From Flemingiibacterium sp045579745 (lineage in GTDB: Bacteria; Bacillota; Clostridia; Oscillospirales; CAG-272), in NCBI GenBank assembly GCA_045579745.1, contig JAZNMQ010000080.1, positions 1-30,046 of the forward strand: DNA of 30,046 nucleotides, given 5' to 3'. Under the pieces are notes generated by a model, which made no database searches, was not told the origin of the DNA, and worked only from the letters and a program-made list of their open reading frames with translations. How positions within the stretch are numbered: the stretch's first letter is position 1; the number at the start of each line of letters is the position of its first letter. Of this stretch, positions 22,644 to 30,040 are shown piece by piece. Made by a program: the position numbers and the translations under genes.

Positions 22644-24014
22644 ATGGCAGCATTAAAAACTCATGATATGACAGTCGGCGCACCGTGGAAGTGCCTTGTA
22701 TCGTTTACTCTGCCGATGCTTGTCGGAAATATCGCCCAACAGCTTTATAACACCGTTGACAGCATAGTCGTCGGCCACTATATAGGCGATAACGCCCTCG
22801 CATCCGTCGGAAGCGCAGGACCGATCGTCAACATGCTTCTCGTTTTGTTCATCGGCATATCCGCAGGCGCAAGCATAATGGTTTCTCAGTATTTCGGCGC
22901 AAAAAACCGCGAGAGCCTTTCTTATTCGATTTGTAACTGCATAACGGTTACAGCAATAAGCTGTGTTGCGCTTATACTTGCAATGGCACCGCTTATAAGA
23001 CCGATCCTTGAGATGCTGAACACGCCCGAAACGCTGATCGATGGCTGTACATCATATCTGCTTATCTCGCTGATCGGTATCGCAGGTCTTGCTTATTATA
23101 ACATATTGAGCGGAATCATCCGCGGAATGGGCGATTCATTTTCAGCACTTATTTATTTACTTATCGCAACAGTAATAAATATCGTCCTTGACATCGTTTT
23201 CGTAGCAGTTTTCCAGCTCGGAATCGGCGGAGTTGCACTTGCTACGGTCATTGCGCAGATGATCTCATCGCTGTTATGTCTTCTCAAGCTTTCAAAAATG
23301 AGTGAGTATTTCGATTTCAAGCGCGAATATTTCAAGCCCGTCGGAAGCTACGTTAAAACGCTTGTCCGCCTCGGTCTGCCCTCAGGACTTACTCAGGCGA
23401 TTTTCGCATCAGCTACAATTGTCGTTCAGTCGCTTACAAACCAATTCGGCGAGCAGTTCATCGCGGCTAACGTCGTTATAATGCGCGTTGACGGCTTTGC
23501 AATGATGCCAAACTTCTCGTTCGGTGCCGCGCTCACCACCTTCGCAGGACAGAATGTTGGCGCAGGACTTTACGACCGTGTATCAAAGGGCGCAAAGCAA
23601 GGCACTCTTATGGCAGTCGGAACAGCGGCGGCTATCACCTGCATGATCCTGCTGTTCGGCAAGCAATTGATGAGCATTTTCTCCGAAACAACCGAGCTTA
23701 TCGACCTCAGCTACTACTTAATGAAGATTCTCGCAGTCGGCTATATTGCCTTTGCGGTAACTCAAACTCTGTCGGGCGTTATGCGCGGCGCGGGCGATAC
23801 TATGACGCCTATGTGGATATCCATTATAACGACCGTAATTGCGCGTGTTCCGATAGCATACGGAATTTCGTATCTCACAAGAACCGAGGAGCTTCCGTTC
23901 GGACGCTGTGAGTGCATTCAGATCTCCCTGCTTATTTCATGGCTCATCGGTGCCATTTTAACAGCGATCTTCTATGCGCGCGGCAAATGGAAAAGCAAAG
24001 CTATTAAGCAGTAA
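22644..24014 (+). CDS. MATE family efflux transporter
   Basis: Multidrug and toxin extrusion type antiporter of 456 residues with about twelve membrane helices arranged as two MatE halves (about 12-175 and 235-400). Motifs include LPMLVGNIAQQLYNTVDSIVVGHYIG in helix 1 and a repeated GxxRGxGD-like loop: SGIIRGMGDS near 155 and SGVMRGAGDT near 380. These are typical of the DinF/NorM-like family, probably Na+ or H+ driven. Substrate not predictable. An in-frame TAA directly precedes ATG 22644, so the protein cannot start earlier; oddly no ribosome binding site lies at normal distance. A strong hairpin follows at 24070-24106. Confidence 0.94.
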   Translation: MAALKTHDMTVGAPWKCLVSFTLPMLVGNIAQQLYNTVDSIVVGHYIGDNALASVGSAGPIVNMLLVLFIGISAGASIMVSQYFGAKNRESLSYSICNCITVTAISCVALILAMAPLIRPILEMLNTPETLIDGCTSYLLISLIGIAGLAYYNILSGIIRGMGDSFSALIYLLIATVINIVLDIVFVAVFQLGIGGVALATVIAQMISSLLCLLKLSKMSEYFDFKREYFKPVGSYVKTLVRLGLPSGLTQAIFASATIVVQSLTNQFGEQFIAANVVIMRVDGFAMMPNFSFGAALTTFAGQNVGAGLYDRVSKGAKQGTLMAVGTAAAITCMILLFGKQLMSIFSETTELIDLSYYLMKILAVGYIAFAVTQTLSGVMRGAGDTMTPMWISIITTVIARVPIAYGISYLTRTEELPFGRCECIQISLLISWLIGAILTAIFYARGKWKSKAIKQ

Positions 24015-24069
24015 ATACAGGATCTGCTGCACTTTTATCTGTTGTCCTTAACGAAGAATTTGCAGACAA

Positions 24070-24109
24070 AAATCATGACCACCGGTTAAGCCGGTGGTCA
24101 TGATTTACT
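24070..24109 (+). terminator. Long perfect hairpin, probable terminator of MATE gene
   Basis: AAATCATGACCACCGG (24070-24085) and CCGGTGGTCATGATTT (24091-24106) form a 16-bp perfect stem, followed by ACTT. The T-tract is short, but the stem ends in AAAT/ATTT and works in either direction. It may also belong to a dispersed hairpin family. Confidence 0.7.
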
Positions 24110-24130
24110 TCATAGCAAATTTGATAACCC

Positions 24131-24178
24131 GTAGGGGCGTTCTTTGAACGCCCGCGGGCGAACACAGTTCGCCCCTAC
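24131..24178. repeat. 48-bp double-hairpin repeat, copy 2 (inverted)
   Basis: Reverse complement of the unit at 9867-9914 with two base differences, both in the small loops. It lies between the MATE hairpin and the end of the kinase-like gene. Confidence 0.85.
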
Positions 24179-24241
24179 CGTGCATTAGATGATTTCTCCG
24201 ATAAGAACGACACCCGTTTGTGCAGCAGCTCCTTTTTATAT

Positions 24242-25084
24242 TCAAAAATAGCTTTGAGCGGATTTCATGACAGCATCTTTCCAGTGCGCTTTAAAATCAT
24301 TAAGGGTCTGATATCTGTCAGCCCTTTTTTCAGAGGCGGCTTTTTTCAGAACCTGATAGGTTTCATTGGAATACGGCCATTGCTCAAGGTCATATTCGCT
24401 GTCTGTGAATAAGGAAAATCCCATTCTGCCGATAGTAAAAACGTTCGTTATTTCGTCAAGAGCTTCTCCGAGGGTGCATTCTTCGGGGGATATAAACCTT
24501 GGACTTCCCCACATTTGCCCCATATCGTTTATCACGGGTTTAGCTCTGAAAAAGTCGATATCGCAAATCGTAACCCTTTTTGTGTCAAAGTCATACATCA
24601 CGCTGCCGTCGTAGAAATCTATCGCCAAATAGCTTTTGCTTGCAACATAGATCAAAAAATCTATTATCTGCTCAAATATATTCAGTTTATCAGATATCGG
24701 CAGACTCATGATTTTCTCATGGGAATCCTCATACATTCTTCCCATACATTCGCCCTCTGACCAGGCAAAAATCATTGCAAAACCGCCGCCGATCTCTTCG
24801 GAATCGATATAACGAATCAACGCGTTGTGCTTCAGGCTTTCGTAGATAGGAATAGTGGCTTTTAAGCGCGCTATTGCATCTTCGTAGTTTCCTGAATATT
24901 CGGCAGTAGGCGCGCCTGCAAATTTTATAAACAGCCGTTCGCTTGTATTATCAACGCCGAAGCAGATGTTGCCTGAATCCTGGTCATCAAAAACCTTGAA
25001 AACCCTGCCGTACTTTTTTAAAAAGCTGAAATCAAACGGCTTTGCCAGCTTGTAGGTTATGCCGTCGATGTTTTGATTGATCAT
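24242..25084 (-). CDS. Protein kinase-fold protein, non-canonical catalytic loop
   Basis: Protein of 280 residues with the outline of an eukaryote-like Ser/Thr kinase. A beta-3 lysine is plausible at K54 (LFIKFAG), an alpha-C glutamate at E82 (IYESLKH), the catalytic-loop aspartate at D156 in LAIDFYDGSVMYD, a metal-binding DID in place of DFG at 175-177, and SPRFISPEE (194-202) in the place of the APE segment. The usual HRD His, the loop Lys and the Asn are replaced (A154, Y158, S161), so this is a divergent family; I recall DFYDGS as conserved in similar Firmicute proteins. No membrane segment or PASTA domain, so it is cytoplasmic. Start supported by AAGGAG. It follows the UDG-like gene by 49 bp. 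Confidence 0.7.
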   Translation of the reverse strand: MINQNIDGITYKLAKPFDFSFLKKYGRVFKVFDDQDSGNICFGVDNTSERLFIKFAGAPTAEYSGNYEDAIARLKATIPIYESLKHNALIRYIDSEEIGGGFAMIFAWSEGECMGRMYEDSHEKIMSLPISDKLNIFEQIIDFLIYVASKSYLAIDFYDGSVMYDFDTKRVTICDIDFFRAKPVINDMGQMWGSPRFISPEECTLGEALDEITNVFTIGRMGFSLFTDSEYDLEQWPYSNETYQVLKKAASEKRADRYQTLNDFKAHWKDAVMKSAQSYF

Positions 25085-25133
25085 TGTTGCTCCTTGTGAT
25101 TTGTTGAGGGCCGATAAGTAATCATAGTATATT

Positions 25134-25898
25134 TTACAGTTTCGATTCCCACGCTTTATGCGCTAATAACCATTTTTGACTATGAGCTCCCAAACCGCCA
25201 ATTTGTCTTGGATGAGCAAGTGGCAGAATCTGAATTTTCTTGCCGTTAATAATTGCTTCGGTCTTTGTTCCATAACCATACATATCTGCATATTCGCCGA
25301 GTGTTGAGTAAGGAACATCGGTCACCTTTTTGAGGTATTGGGCAATCGGTATATCTCCAAGCAAAACAAGCAAATCTGCTCTCGATTGCATAAGCTCGTC
25401 GGTGATTTCTGCACTTCTTGCCGTATCACAAAATACAGATGGGCGGGCGGGGATGGTAACCTCATTCAAATTGAAGGCAGCTATCAAAGGATTGTATCTC
25501 TCTTTCAACACTTTCGCCTGACTTGAGTTAATTCTTGTTTCGGGCAAGCAATCACACAACCACGCATCCTTACGGGTATAGCCGAGCGGTGCAAGGATGT
25601 TGTTGTCCAAGACCTTTGCGGATGGTCCGTTGAGCTGCTTGCCTGCAGGCTCGAGATAGCCGAGTTCTTCGGGGATTTTTATCTTGCTGATAATATCTCT
25701 TGCTTCGTCTTCGTTTCCGTCCCAGAAAATTCTTGGCTCGCTCGCAACGGCGAGTGCCTGACAAACGATTTGTCCGTTATTTATCCATCTTGCATGGACT
25801 GCACTTGCATAAACTCCAAGTACAAAGACTTTTTTGGGGGACTTGTCCTCTTGTGTCAATGGATGCAGTTCTTGTCCAAACGGAAAATAATATGACAT
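25134..25898 (-). CDS. Uracil-DNA glycosylase superfamily-like protein
   Basis: Soluble protein of 254 residues. The pattern KKVFVLGVYASAVHARW near the N-terminus, LLVLLGDIPIAQYL in the second half and ILPLAHPRQIGG near the C-terminus resembles the order of strand-loop motifs in the uracil-DNA glycosylase fold, where the last His-containing motif sits at the active site. I recall similar proteins labelled uracil-DNA glycosylase family in gut bacteria, but no classical 4Fe-4S cysteine set or GQDPYH motif is present, so enzymatic activity is uncertain. Start has AAGGAG 6 bases upstream. It lies between rlmD (100 bp upstream) and the kinase-fold gene. Confidence 0.55.
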   Translation of the reverse strand: MSYYFPFGQELHPLTQEDKSPKKVFVLGVYASAVHARWINNGQIVCQALAVASEPRIFWDGNEDEARDIISKIKIPEELGYLEPAGKQLNGPSAKVLDNNILAPLGYTRKDAWLCDCLPETRINSSQAKVLKERYNPLIAAFNLNEVTIPARPSVFCDTARSAEITDELMQSRADLLVLLGDIPIAQYLKKVTDVPYSTLGEYADMYGYGTKTEAIINGKKIQILPLAHPRQIGGLGAHSQKWLLAHKAWESKL

Positions 25899-25998
25899 AG
25901 CTTACTCCTTTTTATGATATGTTAATAATTTCTAATTCACTCTCGAATGGGTATATCGCGCGAAGCATATCGCACGCTTGCGCGTGTGTCGTAGTTTA

Positions 25999-27411
25999 TC
26001 ACTGTGTTGTGCGACATAGTTGCGCCACACACTCCACATGCCCCGTGCGCGGGAACATGTCAACGGGCGTCACCTCGGTGCAGGAGTAGGAATCCGACAG
26101 CACGGCAATATCACGCGCAAGCGTATCAGGATTGCAGGAGATGTATACGATGCGTTTTGGCGCAAGCTCGGCTATGAGCTTTAGCAGCTCGGGCGCACAG
26201 CCCTTGCGCGGAGGGTCGAGAATTACCGCGTCAAGCCACGACGCGCCGATATCCTTCAGCTTATCGGAAAATTCATTCGGATCGGAGGCATCAAGACAGA
26301 GGAATTCCGCATCGTTAAAGCCGTTAAGCTTAGCATTGCGACGTGCATTTTCAACCGCTTCACTCACGATCTCCACGCCGTAAAGCTTAACCTCAGGCGA
26401 GCAAACAGACATTCCGACAGTTCCAATGCCGCAGAACAGGTCGAGTACACGCTCACCCTTTTCGATTTTAGCAAGCTCTGCCGCTGTGCCGTAAAGAAGC
26501 TCCGTCGCGCGGCGGTTGACCTGCCAGAATGACTGCGGGGAAAACTCAAAGCTTCTGCCGCAAAGCGTGTCGCAAAGGCGTTCCTTGCCCGAAAGCAGTA
26601 TATATTCCCTGCCGAGCACCACATTTGTATTTTTGGAGTTAATATTCAGCCAAAGACTTGCAATTTCGGGAAAATGCTCGCACGTCATCGCGCCGAGCCT
26701 GCGGACCGAGCTGCAATCTGAGTTGACAACAAGGCAAAGCATAACCTCGCCCGTCGATTCGGAACGGCGCATGTATAGATGGCGAACGATTCCCTTTCCG
26801 CTAACTTCATCATACGGTTCGATTTTAAGCTCGTCCATTTTAACGCGGATGAAATCGGCAATCCTGCCGAAAATTTCAGGCTGCAGGAGGCACGAGCTGT
26901 CATCCGAAACGCATGGAATGATCTCGTGCGTGCGCTCCGCATAAAATCCGATAGCTGTCTGGTATGCAGCATTATCGCCCTTTCCGAGGCGAATCCTGCC
27001 CACGGGATACTGTGCCTTGTTGCGGTAACCGTCAGTTTCGCCTATCGTTCTGACATCGTTGATGCCAAGCGACAGTCCCGCCTTTTTCATAGCCGCCGCA
27101 ACGCGGTTTTTCTTAAGCTCAAGCTCGTGAGCGTATGTAATATTCCGATAAACACAGCCGCCGCAGCGCTTAGCCGAAGCACATTCGGGCGCAATGCGAT
27201 ATGGCGATGGCTTCAAAACCTTCTCGATTTTACCGACGTTGTAATCGGACGCAACCTTGATAATCCGAACGTTCAGCTCATCGCCCGTGCATGCACCTGC
27301 GACAAAGGTTACAACACCGTCTATTCGTCCGACACCGCATCCGAGATTGTTGATATCGGTTATTTCGATTCTTTTAATATCATTCTTTTTTGAATTATTC
27401 CTTTGCTTCAT
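25999..27411 (-). CDS. rlmD: 23S rRNA (uracil-C5)-methyltransferase RlmD/RlmCD type
   Basis: SAM-dependent methyltransferase that makes 5-methyluridine in 23S rRNA (U1939; Gram-positive RlmCD also modifies U747). The 470-residue protein has an N-terminal TRAM domain (about 10-68), a 4Fe-4S cluster set C77, C83, C86 (CASAKRCGGC) with a fourth cysteine probably C167, a SAM-binding LDLFCGIGT (323-331), SFWQVN before it, and the catalytic cysteine C426 in YISCNPDTLA. The frame extends to 27450, but ATG 27411 has AAGGAG 7 bases upstream. The structured RNA at 27455-27717 lies just upstream on the same strand, so readthrough into this gene is possible. Confidence 0.93.
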   Translation of the reverse strand: MKQRNNSKKNDIKRIEITDINNLGCGVGRIDGVVTFVAGACTGDELNVRIIKVASDYNVGKIEKVLKPSPYRIAPECASAKRCGGCVYRNITYAHELELKKNRVAAAMKKAGLSLGINDVRTIGETDGYRNKAQYPVGRIRLGKGDNAAYQTAIGFYAERTHEIIPCVSDDSSCLLQPEIFGRIADFIRVKMDELKIEPYDEVSGKGIVRHLYMRRSESTGEVMLCLVVNSDCSSVRRLGAMTCEHFPEIASLWLNINSKNTNVVLGREYILLSGKERLCDTLCGRSFEFSPQSFWQVNRRATELLYGTAAELAKIEKGERVLDLFCGIGTVGMSVCSPEVKLYGVEIVSEAVENARRNAKLNGFNDAEFLCLDASDPNEFSDKLKDIGASWLDAVILDPPRKGCAPELLKLIAELAPKRIVYISCNPDTLARDIAVLSDSYSCTEVTPVDMFPRTGHVECVAQLCRTTQ

Positions 27412-27454
27412 TGACGACTCCTTAGCTAAAACCAAGCGTTGATATGACATGAGC

Positions 27455-27717
27455 GAAAATATAAAAACAAAAATCCCCGCTTCAGCCGTGTGAATCCAAG
27501 ATTAGAAAACCCTGCTCTCGCAAGGCTGGTGCCCCCTCAAAGCTTTTGTGCTCCCAACGTCCGAGTCGATCGTGCACACGAGCGCATGCGCTCGCATAGC
27601 AGGAACGGTCGGGAGGTCTGCATCCCAGTAAATGAAGAAGGGCTCCATTTGTTTCTTTCGTGGGTTTAAATACTTGAATTATCACGCACCGAGCAGGAAT
27701 TCGGTATTTGTGTTTGT
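27455..27717 (-). ncRNA. Structured RNA of about 230-260 nt, family not assigned
   Basis: No credible protein is encoded here, but the minus strand folds extensively. Helices seen by eye (plus-strand coordinates): closing helix 27493-27500 with 27673-27680; hairpin 27688-27705; hairpin 27630-27637 with 27643-27650 (8 bp); 27526-27532 with 27620-27628 (2-base bulge); 27551-27555 with 27611-27615 capping a 16-base palindrome 27579-27594; and a GAGA tetraloop hairpin 27510-27525. An extended -10 TGA-TATACT precedes the 5' end, and a U-rich tract (27458-27474) follows the closing helix. It may be a stand-alone RNA such as 6S (ssrS) or a raiA-motif RNA, or a leader of rlmD; I cannot decide between these. 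Confidence 0.62.
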
Positions 27718-27723
27718 GTATAT

Positions 27724-27732
27724 AGTATATCA
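27724..27732 (-). promoter_or_regulatory. Extended -10 of the structured RNA
   Basis: Minus strand TGA-TATACT, with TATACT at 27724-27729. No convincing -35 is visible, as expected for an extended -10 promoter. Confidence 0.55.
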
Positions 27733-27805
27733 CAAAACGGAGAAAATATAACGAGCCTTAAAAATCTCGAAAATTTCCAGCGCCAAAAAGACAGAAAATA
27801 ATGAA

Positions 27806-28102
27806 TTATTTGTCAGCCTCAGGTCCGTCGTAATCGATCTCATCGAAAAGCTCATCCTCGAAAAGGTCGGCAACGCGGTCAAATTCCTCGTCATCGTCAA
27901 TAGTAACGAGAATATCCTCGCCCGATTCATCGGTTTCGCGCTTCAAGATGACGTATTCGTCGGATTCCTCATCAAGGGGAACAAGTGCAAGATATTCATT
28001 TCCATCGATCTCGCAGCTTCCGAGAAGCTGGAACTGCTTTTCTACACCCTCTTCGTCAGTCAGTGTAAATATATCTTCTGTTTCAAAAATATCGTCAGCC
28101 AT
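27806..28102 (-). CDS. DUF1292 domain-containing protein (YrzB-like)
   Basis: Small, very acidic protein of 98 residues. The segment IFTLTDEEGVEKQFQLLGSCEIDGNEYLALVPL followed by YVILKRE is the DUF1292 pattern (YrzB family) found across Firmicutes, often near alaS and ruvX; those genes are not adjacent here. Function unknown; the C-terminal third is almost entirely Asp/Glu-rich. AAAGGA lies 7 bases before ATG 28102, and a near-consensus promoter lies at 28144-28172. The structured RNA lies downstream on the same strand with its own promoter. Confidence 0.9.
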   Translation of the reverse strand: MADDIFETEDIFTLTDEEGVEKQFQLLGSCEIDGNEYLALVPLDEESDEYVILKRETDESGEDILVTIDDDEEFDRVADLFEDELFDEIDYDGPEADK

Positions 28103-28143
28103 TGTAATTTCCTTTCAGCGTTATGCTTGTTCTTTACACTAAT

Positions 28144-28172
28144 ATGATATCATTTTTTTGCAGCAATGTCAA
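28144..28172 (-). promoter_or_regulatory. Promoter of the DUF1292 gene
   Basis: Minus strand: -35 TTGACA (28167-28172), 17-base spacer, -10 TATCAT (28144-28149). Confidence 0.75.
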
Positions 28173-28250
28173 TAGAATTCCTCAAAAAATAGATTCGACT
28201 CCACGCTTAAAAGTTTAGCCGCGAATTGATTCGAATTTTCATCATAGCTA

Positions 28251-28279
28251 TTGAATACTCAGGTAAAATCTGATATAAT
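28251..28279 (+). promoter_or_regulatory. Promoter of the Dabb-domain gene
   Basis: -35 TTGAAT (28251-28256), 17-base spacer, -10 TATAAT (28274-28279). Confidence 0.78.
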
Positions 28280-28310
28280 ATCGTCAGAACATTATTTGGA
28301 GGTTTGTAAA

Positions 28311-28601
28311 ATGGTAAAACATATCGTATGCTTTAAGCTCGCCGAGCCTACAGAGGAGGCGTGCAGCCGCGCAAAGGAAGTGCTTCTTTCCATGAAAGGC
28401 AAGGTTCCGATGCTCCGTGATATCGAGGTCGGCGTTGATTTTCTTCATTCCGAGCGTTCCTATGATGTGTATCTCTCGGTTATAGTTGACGATAGAGCCG
28501 CGCTTGAGGCTTATCAAAACGACCCGTATCATTGCTCGGTCGTAAAGCCGCACATGCACGCTGTGCGCAAAGCAAGCGTCGCTGTTGATTTTGAGTTCTG
28601 A
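28311..28601 (+). CDS. Dabb (stress-responsive A/B barrel) domain protein
   Basis: Protein of 96 residues with the Dabb ferredoxin-like alpha/beta barrel fold: MVKHIVCFKL at the start, VPMLRDIEVGVDFLHSERSYDVYLSVIVDD in the middle and the family-typical YQNDPYHCSVVKPHMHAVRKASVAVDFEF at the end. Members form dimers; some are stress-induced, few have known activity. GGAGG lies 8 bases before ATG 28311; an in-frame TTG at 28251 is part of the promoter -35 and is rejected as start. A strong terminator follows, so it is a single-gene unit. Confidence 0.9.
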   Translation: MVKHIVCFKLAEPTEEACSRAKEVLLSMKGKVPMLRDIEVGVDFLHSERSYDVYLSVIVDDRAALEAYQNDPYHCSVVKPHMHAVRKASVAVDFEF

Positions 28602-28625
28602 TTCTTACATCGTCGTAAAATGAAT

Positions 28626-28653
28626 GGGCTGTCAGTTGACAGCCCGTTTTTTT
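28626..28653 (+). terminator. Intrinsic terminator of the Dabb gene
   Basis: GGGCTGTCA (28626-28634) pairs with TGACAGCCC (28637-28645), then G and seven T residues. It also lies just past the 3' end of the convergent CorA gene. Confidence 0.92.
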
Positions 28654-28662
28654 ATTTAATCT

Positions 28663-29607
28663 TTATTTAAACAATTTAATTCTCAGAATCACGAAAATCG
28701 CAATAATGCTTGCCGCAATACTTGCCGCAATGATGATCGGGAATCCCCAAGGATGGGTTGAAAGCGGCATGTGCGATGCGGAGAGGTTCATTCCGTAAGC
28801 CGAGAATATCATCGTCGGAATCGCCATGACGACCGTAATCATCGCGAGCACCTTCATCGCAACGTTGAGATTGTTTGAAATAACCGAAGCGAATGTTTCC
28901 GACATATTTACAAGAATCTCCGAATTAATGCGAGCCATTTCGATCGCCTGCTTGTTTTCGACGATCGTATCCTCAAGAAGCTCGGCATCTTCCTCGAACT
29001 TTTTTATAAAATTCGAGCGAACGAGCTTTTCGAGCACCGCCTCATTTGAGCGAAGCCCTGTCGAAAAATAGACGAGCGATTTTTCAAGCTTCATAAGCTC
29101 CAAAATTTCGCGGTTTTTCTGCCCCTTGCCAAATTCAAGCTCGATCTTGTCCGATTTCTTCTCAACCATGCGAAGATATAAAAGATAACGGCGCGCCGTC
29201 GCATAAAGAATCTGGAAGATGAATTTTGATTGTTTGTCGGGATGAAAATCGCGCTCTGAGCCGTTTGCAAAGCCTCGAAGCACATGCGTATCCTTCGAGC
29301 AAACGGTAATGACACATCCGCCTGCTAAAATAATAGCCATCGGTATGGTCGTATAAAGCTCATTCTCGCTTGTTTCCTCGCGAGTCGGAACGTTTACAAG
29401 TATCATGCGCCAATCATCGTCAAAGTCAACACGCGAACGCTCGTCAAGGTCGAGTGCAGCTCTGACGGTTTCGCGCGGAAGCGAGAACTGCGATGAGATA
29501 TCGTTGATCTCATCCTCGCTCGGATCAATGAGCTGTACCCAACAGCCCTCTTGCGGTTTTTCAATTGTTTCAAGCTGTCGGTTGTTTTCGATATAGGATG
29601 TGATCAT
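28663..29607 (-). CDS. corA: CorA-type magnesium/divalent cation channel
   Basis: Inner-membrane Mg2+ (possibly Co2+/Ni2+) channel, pentameric in known structures. 314 residues: a soluble alpha/beta N-terminal domain (about 1-140), a long helical stalk (about 140-250), then two C-terminal membrane helices (about 250-270 and 289-311). The selectivity-filter signature is YGMN at 271-274, placed at the end of the first helix as expected. AAAGGATG precedes the start by about 9 bases. Transcribed towards the Dabb gene (convergent). Confidence 0.94.
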   Translation of the reverse strand: MITSYIENNRQLETIEKPQEGCWVQLIDPSEDEINDISSQFSLPRETVRAALDLDERSRVDFDDDWRMILVNVPTREETSENELYTTIPMAIILAGGCVITVCSKDTHVLRGFANGSERDFHPDKQSKFIFQILYATARRYLLYLRMVEKKSDKIELEFGKGQKNREILELMKLEKSLVYFSTGLRSNEAVLEKLVRSNFIKKFEEDAELLEDTIVENKQAIEMARINSEILVNMSETFASVISNNLNVAMKVLAMITVVMAIPTMIFSAYGMNLSASHMPLSTHPWGFPIIIAASIAASIIAIFVILRIKLFK

Positions 29608-29694
29608 GCTATTTTCATCCTTTCTTTAGAATCAGCAAAGCGCAGATGGGCAGACTACACTCTTTGACTGTGCATTATATATTATACTACATAT

Positions 29695-29723
29695 ATTATA
29701 CTACACAATTGTTAATTAATCAA
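29695..29723 (-). promoter_or_regulatory. corA promoter with duplicated -10
   Basis: Minus strand: -35 TTGATT (29718-29723), 17-base spacer, -10 TATAAT (29695-29700). The sequence around the -10 (ATATTATACTAC on the plus strand) is repeated in tandem just downstream, giving a second TATAAT. Confidence 0.6.
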
Positions 29724-29737
29724 TATGTATCAAAAAA

Positions 29738-30040
29738 TCAATCAAAGGCGAGCGCAGAGTGAGCAATTCCCTTTCTCGGGCAAGCCATGTAAGGCTCAAC
29801 TGTTTCGCGCCATTTCTTGTAGTGCTCGGTTTCCTTGTGAGCCTTAGCCGCGTCATTTGAGGCGTAAACCTCGTAAAGCGTGAAATATGTGGGATCGTCG
29901 TTTGACTGAAGTACGTCAAAACGAATGTTTCCTGCCTCTTTGCGAGCGTTTTCGGCATTGTAAAGCGTGATTTTTATGAAGTCGTCAACGTTCTCGGGCT
30001 TAACGTGAACAATGACGGTTGTTGCAACTATATTTGACAT
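29738..30040 (-). CDS. Antibiotic biosynthesis monooxygenase (ABM) domain protein
   Basis: Protein of 100 residues with a dimeric ferredoxin-like ABM fold: IVATTVIVHVKPENVDDFIKIT at the start, NIRFDVLQSNDDPTYFTLYEVYASNDAAKAHKETEHYKKW in the middle. This pattern is shared by quinol monooxygenase YgiN and the autoinducer-2 enzyme LsrG; which reaction applies here is not readable. The start is 6 bases from the window edge, so its ribosome binding site cannot be checked. 130 bp separate it from corA, which has its own promoter. Confidence 0.85.
   Translation of the reverse strand: MSNIVATTVIVHVKPENVDDFIKITLYNAENARKEAGNIRFDVLQSNDDPTYFTLYEVYASNDAAKAHKETEHYKKWRETVEPYMACPRKGIAHSALAFD

Noticed and set aside
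25910..25998. Small inverted repeats in the rlmD-UDG-like gap (CACGC-GCAA-GCGTG and neighbours) as a terminator
   Set aside because: The stem is only 5 bp and no T-tract follows on the minus strand; more likely a fragment of a dispersed palindromic repeat.
27482..27733. 83-codon open frame on the minus strand
   Set aside because: It coincides with the structured RNA, has no ribosome binding site, overlaps the predicted promoter and has no recognisable domain.
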